Both the position numbers and the translations under genes were made by a program. Below, one piece after another: positions 55,025-64,000 of a DNA stretch of 64,000 nucleotides (its first letter is position 1; every line of letters begins with the position of its first letter). This DNA comes from Rodentibacter caecimuris (GTDB lineage: Bacteria > Pseudomonadota > Gammaproteobacteria > Enterobacterales > Pasteurellaceae). The stretch spans positions 2,418,001-2,482,000 of the forward strand of contig NZ_BBXJ01000001.1 of the NCBI RefSeq assembly GCF_001019715.1. Reading direction: 5' to 3'. The notes below the pieces were generated by a model that saw only the letters and a program-made list of their open reading frames with translations, ran no database searches and was not told the origin of the DNA.

Positions 55025-56401
55025 TTAGATAAAGAACGAACTTGGTTGGAATAACTTTTCGATTTCAGAAACCGCTTTTTTATCACCTAAATATACGATG
55101 ACATGGTCACCGTCCTGAATTTCAACATTTTTATGCCCGATAATCACTTCATTATTGCGTAAAATCGCACCGATAATGCAACCGGCAGGCAAACGAATAT
55201 GACGAATCGTTTTTCCCACAATATTGGAAGTATTCAAATCACCGTGGGCAACAATTTCAATCGCCTCGGAAACGCCATGATGTAAGCTCGCTACATTTTT
55301 CACATCACCTTTACGCACATACCCCAACAAAGCGGAAATTGTCGCTTGCTGCGGAGAAACGGCTATATCAATCGTCCCGCCCTGAATTAGGCTGATATAC
55401 GCCATACGCTGAATCAGCACCATGGCTTTTTTTGCCCCTAAGCGTTTTGCCAACAATGCCGACATAATATTGGCTTCATCGTCGCTGCTTAATGATAAAA
55501 ACACATCAACATGCTCAATATGTTCTTCAAACAACAAGTTTTGATCGGAAGCATCACCGTGAAAAACCAAGGTTTTCGCTAATTTTTCCGCTAAGGCTTG
55601 CGCCCGTTCCGCATTACGCTCGATTAATTTTACCGTACAATGCTCTTCCAATTGTTTTGCTACACCGGCGGCAATATTACCCCCACCGACAATCATCACG
55701 CGTTTATAAGGTTTTTCGAGGCGTTGTAATTCACTCATTACCGCTTTAATATGCTCTGTCGCACAAATAAATGTAATTTCATCACCGGCTTCAATAATTG
55801 TCGAACCTTGCGGACGAATCGTTTTGTCACTGCGTAAAATCGAGACAATACGAAATTCAATATGCGGCATATGCTCTTTGAAAGCGGACAAGGCATGCCC
55901 CACCAATGCACCGCCGTAATACGCTTTCACTACTACCACGCTGATACGGTTTTTAGCGAAATGCGCCACTTGCAATGCCCCCGGATAAGCAATGAGCCGG
56001 GTAATTTCATCCGTGACTAAATTTTCCGGTGAAATCAAATGGCTGATAGGCACATTTTCATCATTGAATAACTTGTCTTTTTCCCGTAAATATTCCGAAT
56101 TACGAATACGAGCAATACGTGTCGGCGTATTAAATAGCGTATAGCCGATTTGGCAAGCCACCATATTGATTTCATCCGATGATGTCACCGCCACCATTAA
56201 ATCTGCATCTGCCGCCCCGGCATCACGCAAGATTTTCGGGGAAGAAGGCGAACCCTGCACGACTTTTAAATCATGTTTTTCCTGTAACGCTTGTAGTCGT
56301 GGTGATTCATTATCCACCAAGGTAATATCATTATCTTCACTGACCAGACTTTCCGCTAGTGTCGTTCCCACTTGTCCGGCACCCAGGATCATTATTTTCA
56401 T
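55025..56401 (-). CDS. trkA: Trk potassium uptake regulatory protein TrkA
   Basis: Cytoplasmic NAD-binding subunit controlling TrkH/TrkG potassium channels. The 458 residues contain two RCK_N Rossmann units, [13 protein letters not shown] at the N-terminus and [19 protein letters not shown] at about 232, each followed by an RCK_C domain, the classical tandem structure. Its ATG overlaps the end of the glycosyltransferase gene by 4 bases. rsmB and fmt lie further upstream on the same strand, the order known from gammaproteobacteria (def-fmt-rsmB-trkA-mscL), here with one extra gene inserted. Confidence 0.97.
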   Translation of the reverse strand: MKIMILGAGQVGTTLAESLVSEDNDITLVDNESPRLQALQEKHDLKVVQGSPSSPKILRDAGAADADLMVAVTSSDEINMVACQIGYTLFNTPTRIARIRNSEYLREKDKLFNDENVPISHLISPENLVTDEITRLIAYPGALQVAHFAKNRISVVVVKAYYGGALVGHALSAFKEHMPHIEFRIVSILRSDKTIRPQGSTIIEAGDEITFICATEHIKAVMSELQRLEKPYKRVMIVGGGNIAAGVAKQLEEHCTVKLIERNAERAQALAEKLAKTLVFHGDASDQNLLFEEHIEHVDVFLSLSSDDEANIMSALLAKRLGAKKAMVLIQRMAYISLIQGGTIDIAVSPQQATISALLGYVRKGDVKNVASLHHGVSEAIEIVAHGDLNTSNIVGKTIRHIRLPAGCIIGAILRNNEVIIGHKNVEIQDGDHVIVYLGDKKAVSEIEKLFQPSSFFI

Positions 56402-57204
56402 GCCTCACTCCTTGTTAAGATCAGAGGTTGAATTCCGATTTTCACCGAATTTAGACCGCACTTTAACGCATTCACTTGGCGACAGATTTCATCCGTGACT
56501 GCATTGGCTTGCGCCATTTTCTCTTCGCTGATCTGTTCATCGATTTTTTGAAATAAAACCGCATCCAGTAAGCGCTCTGCGTGCATACCGTCACGGCAAT
56601 AATGTAACACGCCCGCCTCATCAAATAGGGTTGCCACTTTCGCAATTTTTGTGGTTGCAATACCCAGTGCGCCGTCTTCACCGCCTAATTCTCGGAATAA
56701 CGCATGCTGCGGAAATCCGCCGCAAGCCAAGAAAAAAGCACGGCGAAACACCACATTTCCACCACAGGTCATTCTCATATGCTGCCAAGCAAAATCAAAA
56801 TTAGGGTGTTCGGCATAACGAGTCTCCAACCCTATCGGTTTTAAGGCTAAACGTACCAACGAAGTATCCGGCTGAAAATGAAAGGTTGCCGCCGCCACTT
56901 CTAATGCGCCTTGCTCATAGGCATCGTCCGCATCCAAAAAAGCGATCAGTTCGTTGGTGGATTGCAATGCGCCCCAATTTCGTGCCTTTGCAACACCGCC
57001 GTTTTTACTCATTGACTCGACAAAAATCCGTTCCGGATACTGTGCGGCAAAGTGATTCGCCAACGCAAGCGTACCATCGGTCGAGGCATCATCAACCAAC
57101 CAAATTTTGCCTAAATAAGGTTGACTCAAAACAGATTCCACCGCCCGTGTTAATGTTTTTTCCACGTTATAGCAGGGAATAATCACATCAATATGAGGAA
57201 ACAC
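56398..57204 (-). CDS. Family 2 glycosyltransferase
   Basis: A 268-residue GT-A fold enzyme: [20 protein letters not shown] at the N-terminus, [25 protein letters not shown] and the metal-binding FLDADDAYE. No membrane helix is seen. It overlaps trkA by 4 bases and begins 15 bases after rsmB, so it is embedded in the otherwise conserved fmt-rsmB-trkA cluster. Substrate unknown: surface polysaccharide or LOS are possibilities. Inserted gene content varies between species at such positions, so lateral acquisition is possible, but composition is not obviously foreign. Confidence 0.85.
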   Translation of the reverse strand: MFPHIDVIIPCYNVEKTLTRAVESVLSQPYLGKIWLVDDASTDGTLALANHFAAQYPERIFVESMSKNGGVAKARNWGALQSTNELIAFLDADDAYEQGALEVAAATFHFQPDTSLVRLALKPIGLETRYAEHPNFDFAWQHMRMTCGGNVVFRRAFFLACGGFPQHALFRELGGEDGALGIATTKIAKVATLFDEAGVLHYCRDGMHAERLLDAVLFQKIDEQISEEKMAQANAVTDEICRQVNALKCGLNSVKIGIQPLILTRSEA

Positions 57205-57219
57205 TATCGCCCCCTTGGT

Positions 57220-58590
57220 TTATGCCCGTTTACGCAATTTTGCGTAATAAAACCCGTCACCGCCATTTTGCTGCGGAATAAACTGAAAACCGACCGCACT
57301 TTCATTATCGGTGAAAGGTAACGGCAGTAATTCGGCATCATGTTGTTCTGCGAGAAACGCGGCAATTTGCTCGCGATTTTCTTCAGCTAAAACGGAACAG
57401 GTGGCATACAATAAAATGCCATTCGGTTTCAATTTCGCCCAAAGGGCTTTTAAGATACTTTTTTGTAATGCCACAAGTTGTGCAATGTCCGTTTCTTGGC
57501 GTAGCCATTTAATATCAGGGTGACGGCGGATAACACCGGTGGCGGAACAAGGCGCATCAAGTAAAATACGGTCAAATTTCACCGCACTTTGTCCAATTTC
57601 CGCCAGCCATTGATCCGGTTTAGTCGCATCACCGCAAACTACAATTGCCTGTTGGTTTAAACGTGCCAAGTTTTCTTCCACCCGGCTCAAACGCTGTGCC
57701 TCAATATCCAACGCGATGACTTTCGCTTGTGGAGCAAGTTCTAAAATATGCGTCGTTTTCCCTCCGGGGGCGGCACAGGCATCTAAAATCCACTCATCAT
57801 TTTGCGGCTCAAGCAAGGTTGCCGCCCATTGTGCGCTGACATCCTGTACCGTTACCGCGCCTTCCGCAAACCGGGGTAATTTTTGTACTGTAATAGGCGA
57901 GCTGAGGCATAGCGCATTGGGATGAATCCCATTTTCTGCCTCAATTTCCGATTCTGCCAATAAAGTGCGGTAATTTTCCGTGCTGTTTTGTTGTGAATTA
58001 ACCCGCAACCACATTGGCGGTTTTTGATTATTCGCTTCAATGATTTCACGCCAAGTTGGATAAGCCTTTTTCAATTTATTCACAAACCATTCAGGGTGCA
58101 ATGTTTGCCAATGTTTATCCACTTGCGCCAAAATACTTTCTTGTTCACGCAAAAAACGACGTAGCACGCCGTTCACCAACCCTCGAAAACTATCCGATTT
58201 CAACGTTTTTGTTGCATTCACCACCTCATCAACCGCAGCATGCGCAGGGACACGCATATAGAGAAGTTGATACAGCCCGACCAGTAACAAACAATGCACA
58301 ATGCGGGTTTTGCCTTTGAGCGGTTTATCCACAAGACGTTGGATGATTTGCTCCAAACGAGGCAGTACACGACATACGCCAAAACAAATTTCTTGCAGGA
58401 GCGGGAGATCTTGTATTTTTACGCTGTTCTGTACGGCAGGAATTAAGCCGGAAAGGGATTTCCCTTCATCAAGCACTTGTAAAATGATCTGTGCGGCAAC
58501 CGCTCTTGTGGAAAGCGCGGTTGATTTTTCCCGTGTTTTTTTCATCGGCTGATTTTTTCTCGGTTTTTGAGATGAACGTTGAACTTTCAT
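57220..58590 (-). CDS. rsmB: 16S rRNA (cytosine-967-C5)-methyltransferase
   Basis: Methylates C967 of 16S rRNA. An N-terminal NusB-like RNA-binding domain ([16 protein letters not shown] to about residue 150) is followed by a SAM methyltransferase domain with [34 protein letters not shown] and the catalytic cysteine in [11 protein letters not shown]. 456 residues from the ATG at 58590. An alternative ATG 16 codons later ([17 protein letters not shown]) is closer to the usual family start. Its first base touches the fmt stop, showing coupling with fmt. Confidence 0.95.
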   Translation of the reverse strand: MKVQRSSQKPRKNQPMKKTREKSTALSTRAVAAQIILQVLDEGKSLSGLIPAVQNSVKIQDLPLLQEICFGVCRVLPRLEQIIQRLVDKPLKGKTRIVHCLLLVGLYQLLYMRVPAHAAVDEVVNATKTLKSDSFRGLVNGVLRRFLREQESILAQVDKHWQTLHPEWFVNKLKKAYPTWREIIEANNQKPPMWLRVNSQQNSTENYRTLLAESEIEAENGIHPNALCLSSPITVQKLPRFAEGAVTVQDVSAQWAATLLEPQNDEWILDACAAPGGKTTHILELAPQAKVIALDIEAQRLSRVEENLARLNQQAIVVCGDATKPDQWLAEIGQSAVKFDRILLDAPCSATGVIRRHPDIKWLRQETDIAQLVALQKSILKALWAKLKPNGILLYATCSVLAEENREQIAAFLAEQHDAELLPLPFTDNESAVGFQFIPQQNGGDGFYYAKLRKRA

Positions 58591-59546
58591 TAGGCTAACA
58601 CCTTACCGACAGGAAACCAATCTGCCCGTCCGTTTAACAAATCCTGTACCGACATCGGCTTTTTACCTGCCGGTTGCAATTGCAGAATATTCAGCACACC
58701 TTCAGTCGTGGCAATTTGAATACCGGTTTTATCGGCACACAGAATCATACCCGCCGGTTTATCTTGATGGGGCAATACTTCCGCTTGATACACTTTTAAG
58801 GTTTGCGAATTGCCCGCTTGATCCGTCGTGCTGAAATAAGCCATCGGCCAAGGGTTGAATGCCCGAATATTCCGTTCAAGTTGTGCTGCGGAAAGAGACC
58901 AATCCAACTCGGCTTCCTGTTTGGAAAGTTTATCCGCATAATTGCTTTGGCTATTATCTTGTTTTTCAGCGATAAATTTTCCATTTTCAAGCTGATCAAG
59001 CACCTCAATTAATGCCGACGGTGCTAATTTCGCCAATTTATCATAAAGACCGGCGGAGGTTTCTGTCGGTAAAATATCACAATAAACTTTATGCAACATA
59101 TCACCGGTATCTAGCCCCTCATCCATTTGCATAATGGTCACACCGGTTTGAACATCGCCCGCCCAAATCGCACGCTGAATCGGTGCGGCACCACGCCAAC
59201 GCGGCAAAATAGAACCGTGCACATTCAAACAGCCTAAACGCGGTGCATCCAGAATCGCTTTCGGCAAAATTAAGCCATACGCCACTACGACCATTACATC
59301 GGCATTTAATGCCTTTAATTCAAGTTGCGCCTCTTCTTTACGTAAAGATTTAGGCTGATAAACAGGAATATGATGTTGTTCGGCAAGCTGTTTTACCGGA
59401 CTCGCCTGTAATTTTTTGCCTCGCCCAGCCGGTTTATCGGGCTGCGTATAAACCGCGATCACATTATGTTGAGAATTGATTAAGGCTTGTAAATGCCGGG
59501 CGGCAAAATCAGGCGTACCTGCGAAGATAATATTGAGTGGTTTCAT
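58590..59546 (-). CDS. fmt: Methionyl-tRNA formyltransferase
   Basis: Formylates initiator methionyl-tRNA. The 318-residue product has [18 protein letters not shown] at the N-terminus, the catalytic [20 protein letters not shown] (with the Asn-His-Asp set completed in the LDTGDML region) and a C-terminal OB-like domain. A second ATG one codon upstream (59549) is possible; the internal one gives the usual MKPLNII start. It lies behind def, which removes the formyl group later, and before rsmB. Confidence 0.97.
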   Translation of the reverse strand: MKPLNIIFAGTPDFAARHLQALINSQHNVIAVYTQPDKPAGRGKKLQASPVKQLAEQHHIPVYQPKSLRKEEAQLELKALNADVMVVVAYGLILPKAILDAPRLGCLNVHGSILPRWRGAAPIQRAIWAGDVQTGVTIMQMDEGLDTGDMLHKVYCDILPTETSAGLYDKLAKLAPSALIEVLDQLENGKFIAEKQDNSQSNYADKLSKQEAELDWSLSAAQLERNIRAFNPWPMAYFSTTDQAGNSQTLKVYQAEVLPHQDKPAGMILCADKTGIQIATTEGVLNILQLQPAGKKPMSVQDLLNGRADWFPVGKVLA

Positions 59547-59597
59547 CATGTTCTGCGTTATGTTTAAGAATATTCCCGATAATACGAGAGAGAAAGT

Positions 59598-59626
59598 AAA
59601 ATGCGGTCAAAATTAACCGCATTTTT
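59598..59626 (-). terminator. Uptake-signal-like dyad between def and fmt
   Basis: AAAATGCGGT and ACCGCATTTTT surround an 8-base loop. The core is AATGCGGT, one base off the usual AAGTGCGGT in both arms, so it looks like a paired uptake signal with compensating changes. It may attenuate rather than terminate, as def and fmt usually form one operon. Confidence 0.6.
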
Positions 59627-59628
59627 CG

Positions 59629-60138
59629 TTATTGTTTTGCCAGTTGCTTTTTGTATTTTACTAATTTTTCTTTAATGCGTTGGCGTTTAAGAGGGGAAAG
59701 ATAATCCACAAACAAAATCCCGTTGAGGTGATCAATTTCGTGTTGAATACAAATGGCGAGTAAGCCGTCTGCATTTAAGGTAAATTCGTTACCGTCACGA
59801 TCAAGGGCTTTCACCGTCACTTTTTCTTTCCGAGGCACAAGCGCACGCACACCCGGAATGGATAAACAGCCTTCTTCAATACCGGTTTCGCCTTCTGACG
59901 CCAAAATTTCCGGATTAATCAATACCAATTGATTTTGTTTATCTCCCTCAATATCAATGGTAATAATACGTTGTAAGATATCCACTTGCGGTGCGGCTAA
60001 CCCAATGCCTTCCTGTTGATACATGGTATCAAACATATCATCGACAATTTTGCGAATAGCATCATTGACTTCGGAAACAGGTTCACAAACGACTTTTAAG
60101 TGTTCGTCAGGATAAATTAATACATTAAGTGCGGTCAT
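59629..60138 (-). CDS. def: Peptide deformylase
   Basis: Metalloenzyme removing the N-formyl group from nascent proteins. All three motifs are present in 169 residues: [18 protein letters not shown] with the metal-ligand Cys, and QHEIDHLNG with the two metal-ligand histidines and catalytic Glu. Starts at an ATG at 60138 beside an uptake signal (near 60127). It heads the def-fmt-rsmB cluster. Confidence 0.98.
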   Translation of the reverse strand: MTALNVLIYPDEHLKVVCEPVSEVNDAIRKIVDDMFDTMYQQEGIGLAAPQVDILQRIITIDIEGDKQNQLVLINPEILASEGETGIEEGCLSIPGVRALVPRKEKVTVKALDRDGNEFTLNADGLLAICIQHEIDHLNGILFVDYLSPLKRQRIKEKLVKYKKQLAKQ

Positions 60139-60231
60139 AATTTCTCTTATTTTTTAAATTGCAATTCGTTGCGCGATTGTAGCACAGGAAGCTCTGTCTG
60201 TCCTTAATTTGGATGATTGGTAAGAGTTCCG

Positions 60232-63200
60232 TTATCCGAACTCCAACTCAACCGCACTTTCGCCCAACATATTGGCTAATTCCGTTAAAATTTCATCGGT
60301 CGGGGTAATCGACCACTGAACGCCAAGGCGTAGCAACGCTCTGCCTTTTGCGCTTTGATAATACACATTGATCGGTAACGTTCCGCCGCTAACCGGTTCA
60401 AGCATTTGTTTCAGTTGTTTAATAAACACCGGCGTGATTTGTTCGTCCGATAAACTAATGGCAAGGGATTTTGCATAGCGGGAGCGGGCTTCATCTAACG
60501 TCATCATATCCCGTACGGTCATTTTTAAACCGCCGGAAAAATCATCAAAACTCACTTGCCCCGATACCACCACTACTGTGTCTTTTTGCAGTTTTTCACC
60601 AAACTGCTCCAAACTTTCGCCAAATAACGTAATATCTAAACGTCCCGAGCGATCATCTAATGTCGCAATCCCCAGTCGATTCCCCTTTTTGGTAATCGCA
60701 ATACGCGACGAAACAACTAAGCCAGCTGCCGTACTCATTTGTCCGCGACGATTCGGTGTCAGTTCTTTTAAACGGGTTGAGCTGTAATGAGATAGCTCTT
60801 TTAAATAACGGCTGACCGGATGGCTGCTTAAATAAAGCCCTAGGGTTTCTCGTTCGCCGTCTAAAATTTGCTTTTCCGTGTAAGGCGGTGTATTGGCGTA
60901 AGCATTTTCCACTTCTTCGTGGCTTTCCGTCAGCACCCCGAACATATCCGATTGCCCCATCGCTTCATCTTTGGCATGTTGATCGGATGCTTTAAGGGCA
61001 TCTTCTAAATTTTTAGCCAGTGCGGCACGGTGCGGCCCCAATTTATCAAATGCGCCGGACATAATCAGGCTTTCAAAGGTGCGCCGATTGATTTTTTTCA
61101 AATCGACACGGGCACACAGGTCAAATAAATCTTTAAAAAACCCGCCTTCATTCCGTGCACTAACCAATGCCTCAATCGGGCCTTCTCCCACGCCTTTAAT
61201 CGCACCGATACCATAGACGATTTCACCGTTTTCATTCACACTGAAATGATGTTTACCCACATTAATATCCGGTGGGGTAACTTTTAATCCCATTCGCAAA
61301 CATTCATCGTACAAACCGACAATTTTATCGGTATTGTCCATTTCCGATGTCATCACCGCCGCCATAAATTCCGCCGGGAAATGGGTTTTCAACCAAAGTG
61401 TTTGATAAGAAACCAGTGCATAGGCTGCCGAGTGGGATTTATTAAAGCCATAACCGGCGAATTTTTCCACCAAATCGAAAATCTTCATCGCAAGTTCGCC
61501 GTCAACACCGTTTTTGATCGCGCCTTGTTCAAAAACAGAACGTTGTTTCGCCATTTCTTCCGGTTTTTTCTTACCCATTGCCCGTCGCAATAAATCCGCA
61601 CCGCCTAATGTATAGCCGGCAAGAACCTGTGCAATTTGCATGACTTGCTCTTGATACAAAATAATGCCATAGGTAGGCTCCAAAATCGGTTTCAGACTTT
61701 CGTGCTGATAATTCGCATCGGGATAAGAAACCTCTTCACGGCCGTGTTTACGGTCGATAAAGTTATCCACCATCCCCGATTGCAGCGGGCCGGGGCGAAA
61801 CAGTGCCACCAATGCGATAATATCTTCAAAACAGTCCGGTTGTAGGCGTTTAATCAAATCTTTCATACCGCGCGATTCCAACTGGAATACGGCTGTCGTT
61901 TCGGAACGTTTGAGCAATTCGAAAGAATCCGGATCATCCAACGGAATCGAAGCAATATCCACCATGGGTTTGCCTTCCCGTGCCATACGGGCATTGACCA
62001 TATCCAACGCCCATTTGATGATGGTGAGGGTGCGTAATCCCAAGAAGTCAAATTTGACTAAACCGGCATATTCCACATCATTTTTATCAAAGTGGGTTAC
62101 TGGGTGAAGGCCTTCACTATCACAATAAAGCGGGGCAAAATCGGTAATTAAAGTAGGTGAAATCACCACGCCGCCGGCGTGCTTACCGGCATTTCGGGTT
62201 ACGCCTTCCAGCTTGCGCGCCATATCAATTAGCGCTTGCACTTCCTCATCGCTGTCATAGGCGGCTTGTAATTGTGGCTCAATCTCAAAGGCCTTGGCAA
62301 GTGTCATGCCCGGATCTGGCGGAATCAATTTAGAAATGCGATCCACAAAACCGTAGGGGTGCCCCAATACCCGCCCGACATCGCGAATCACCGCCTTCGC
62401 CGCCATCGTACCGAAAGTAATAATTTGTGATACCGCACCACGCCCATAGGTGTCCGCTACGTGCTCAATCACACGATCCCGTCCGTCCATACAGAAATCC
62501 ACGTCAAAATCGGGCATGGAGACACGTTCAGGGTTTAAGAAACGTTCAAAAAGCAAATCAAATTCTAAGGGATCGAGATCGGTAATTTTTAACGCATACG
62601 CCACCAATGACCCCGCACCAGAACCCCGTCCCGGCCCCACGGGAATATCATTATCTTTCGACCATTGAATAAACTCCATCACGATCAAAAAGTAACCGGG
62701 AAACCCCATTTGGTTAATTACATCAAGTTCTACTTGCAAACGTTCATCATATTCCGCACGTTTTTCCGACCGCACTTTTTCATCGGGAAATAAAAACGCC
62801 AACCGTTCTTCCAAGCCCTCTTTCGATTTCATCACCAAATAATCTTCCGTACTCAGTTTCCCCGTTGGGAATTGCGGTAAGAAATATTGCCCAAGGCGCA
62901 AGGTAACACTGCAACGCTGTGCGATTAATAGGGTGTTTTCAAGGGCGGAAGGAATATCGGCAAATAACGCACACATTTCCTCTTCAGTACGGAAATACTG
63001 CTGTGTCGTGTAAAGTTTAGGGCGTTTGGGATCATCCAAGGTATAGCCGTCATGAATCGCCACGCGGATTTCATGGGCTTCCGCATCATCCGACTTTAAA
63101 AATACAACATCATTGGTTGCCACAAGGGGTAAATGTTGAGTCTCCGCAAGGGCACAAGCGGCTTTGATATAACGTTCTTCATCAGGCTTGCCGGTTCGGG

Positions 63201-63708
63201 TTAATGCCAGATAAAAATGATCAGGAAAAAATTCTTGGTAAAAACCGACCGCACTTTGTGTTTCCGCCGCATTTTCTTTCAACAATTTTTTACCCACATC
63301 ACCTTTTGTTCCGCCGGATAAAATAATCACGCCCTCACGGTGTTCGATCAACCAATCTTGATCGATGTAAGGCAAATCGTCATAGCCCCGTTGGTAAGCC
63401 TTCGATAAGAGCAGTGTGATATTTTTATAGCCCGTATTATTTTTCGCAAGTAAGGTCAGCTCAAATAATTCATCACCGCATAGCTCGCTACGCACTCGCA
63501 CATCCGCACCAATAATCGGTTTAATGCCGGCAGACAATGCTTCCCCATAAAAACGCACGACACCACAAAAATTGGTGAAATCCGTCAGTGCCATCGCCAC
63601 CATATTATTTTCCGCACAGGTTTTAATCAATGGTTTTACCTTGGCAATCCCATCAATCATGGAAAAATCACTGTGTGTACGGAGATGGACGAAACGGGGT
63701 TGTGTCAT
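60232..63708 (-). CDS. dnaE: DNA polymerase III alpha subunit
   Basis: Replicative polymerase catalytic subunit, 1158 residues. N-terminal PHP domain ([15 protein letters not shown]), the polymerase core with [16 protein letters not shown] and the catalytic [13 protein letters not shown] aspartates, [16 protein letters not shown], a helix-hairpin-helix region, and a C-terminal OB-fold region ([20 protein letters not shown]) leading to the tau-binding tail. Length is standard for proteobacterial DnaE. Antisense uptake signals are embedded near 60247, 62766 and 63249. It is separated from def by about 90 bases and from the AraC-type gene by about 140. Confidence 0.98.
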   Translation of the reverse strand: MTQPRFVHLRTHSDFSMIDGIAKVKPLIKTCAENNMVAMALTDFTNFCGVVRFYGEALSAGIKPIIGADVRVRSELCGDELFELTLLAKNNTGYKNITLLLSKAYQRGYDDLPYIDQDWLIEHREGVIILSGGTKGDVGKKLLKENAAETQSAVGFYQEFFPDHFYLALTRTGKPDEERYIKAACALAETQHLPLVATNDVVFLKSDDAEAHEIRVAIHDGYTLDDPKRPKLYTTQQYFRTEEEMCALFADIPSALENTLLIAQRCSVTLRLGQYFLPQFPTGKLSTEDYLVMKSKEGLEERLAFLFPDEKVRSEKRAEYDERLQVELDVINQMGFPGYFLIVMEFIQWSKDNDIPVGPGRGSGAGSLVAYALKITDLDPLEFDLLFERFLNPERVSMPDFDVDFCMDGRDRVIEHVADTYGRGAVSQIITFGTMAAKAVIRDVGRVLGHPYGFVDRISKLIPPDPGMTLAKAFEIEPQLQAAYDSDEEVQALIDMARKLEGVTRNAGKHAGGVVISPTLITDFAPLYCDSEGLHPVTHFDKNDVEYAGLVKFDFLGLRTLTIIKWALDMVNARMAREGKPMVDIASIPLDDPDSFELLKRSETTAVFQLESRGMKDLIKRLQPDCFEDIIALVALFRPGPLQSGMVDNFIDRKHGREEVSYPDANYQHESLKPILEPTYGIILYQEQVMQIAQVLAGYTLGGADLLRRAMGKKKPEEMAKQRSVFEQGAIKNGVDGELAMKIFDLVEKFAGYGFNKSHSAAYALVSYQTLWLKTHFPAEFMAAVMTSEMDNTDKIVGLYDECLRMGLKVTPPDINVGKHHFSVNENGEIVYGIGAIKGVGEGPIEALVSARNEGGFFKDLFDLCARVDLKKINRRTFESLIMSGAFDKLGPHRAALAKNLEDALKASDQHAKDEAMGQSDMFGVLTESHEEVENAYANTPPYTEKQILDGERETLGLYLSSHPVSRYLKELSHYSSTRLKELTPNRRGQMSTAAGLVVSSRIAITKKGNRLGIATLDDRSGRLDITLFGESLEQFGEKLQKDTVVVVSGQVSFDDFSGGLKMTVRDMMTLDEARSRYAKSLAISLSDEQITPVFIKQLKQMLEPVSGGTLPINVYYQSAKGRALLRLGVQWSITPTDEILTELANMLGESAVELEFG

Positions 63709-63849
63709 TTAAAATCCTTGAAAGTGCTGTCAATTTGAATACATTTTATAGGCGAGTATTATACGGAAATTTGGGTTGAAGGGAAAACAAAGGTCTTAAT
63801 GATCTATGTCAATTTGGCCTTCGTTTTATTCCATATTGCCTTTTATATC

Positions 63850-64000
63850 TTATGATACAGAAAACCGCTTTTGCCATTGTTTTGGGCTGATATGGTGTTT
63901 GGCTTTAAAATGCTGGCGAAATGCTGTTGTGGAATGAAAGCCAATTTGGTGAGCAATGTCGTCAATCGTTAATTTGGTACTTTCTAATAATTCCCGCCCT
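63850..64000 (-). CDS. AraC-family transcriptional regulator, 3' end only
   Basis: The frame enters from the right edge and ends at a TAA at 63850. It encodes RELLESTKLTIDDIAHQIGF then HSTTAFRQHFKAKHHISPKQ and WQKRFSVS, the second helix-turn-helix of an AraC/XylS regulator. The 5' part, including any ligand-binding domain, is outside the window, so target and effector are unknown. This one is intact as far as seen, unlike the remnant at 46315. Confidence 0.85.
   Translation of the reverse strand, partial: GRELLESTKLTIDDIAHQIGFHSTTAFRQHFKAKHHISPKQWQKRFSVS

Overview
The window reads as chromosomal DNA of a Pasteurellaceae bacterium from the Haemophilus/Aggregatibacter/Pasteurella group. The 9-bp uptake signal core AAGTGCGGT (or its complement ACCGCACTT) recurs throughout, often as inverted pairs acting as terminators. 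Most proteins (GlpG, DsbA, TrmA, HbpA, NlpD/LppB, TalB, OppA) resemble their Haemophilus influenzae counterparts as I remember them. The presence of phoA and of a type VI secretion effector module argues against H. influenzae itself. I cannot name the species.

Layout. 1-10 kb: rpsL, dusA, a CRP-type promoter with a 22-codon ORF, glpG-glpR, mobA, yihD, dsbA, maoP, trmA-rsmJ-rseC, two small membrane-protein genes (one tandemly duplicated and decayed), and mobB with an MFS exporter. 10-19.4 kb: one 3063-residue trimeric autotransporter adhesin built of nested repeats full of N-x-S/T triplets. 19.6-27 kb: hbpA, hugZ, pdxH, then phoA with a Pho box, then nupC-deoD with a CRP-type site. 27-32.4 kb: a frameshifted DUF1176 gene, a three-domain LplT-Aas fusion and its MerR-type neighbour.

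32.5-39.4 kb is the most unusual part. A translationally coupled trio on the minus strand encodes a DUF4123 adaptor, an alpha/beta-hydrolase and a membrane-anchored beta-propeller protein. This looks like a type VI secretion lipase effector with chaperone and probable immunity protein, with no vgrG or structural gene in view. Beside it is an unrecognised 620-residue AT-rich membrane-protein gene, bracketed by scraps of a second hydrolase and a second propeller gene.

39.5-64 kb is mostly housekeeping: nlpD with a small look-alike lipoprotein, yqaA, surE, truD, rraB, a SIMPL protein, slyD, a DUF302 protein, a wrecked AraC-type regulator, yagU, talB, the opp peptide-uptake operon (oppC carries an in-frame stop codon), mscL, trkA, a GT2 glycosyltransferase, rsmB, fmt, def, dnaE, and the 3' end of an AraC-family gene at the right edge.

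Together the genes cover translation and tRNA/rRNA modification, peptide, haem and nucleoside uptake, molybdenum cofactor assembly, adhesion, and probably interbacterial antagonism. Several intact regulatory sites are visible (Pho box, three CRP-type sites). No tRNA, rRNA, CRISPR array, insertion sequence or prophage gene was seen.
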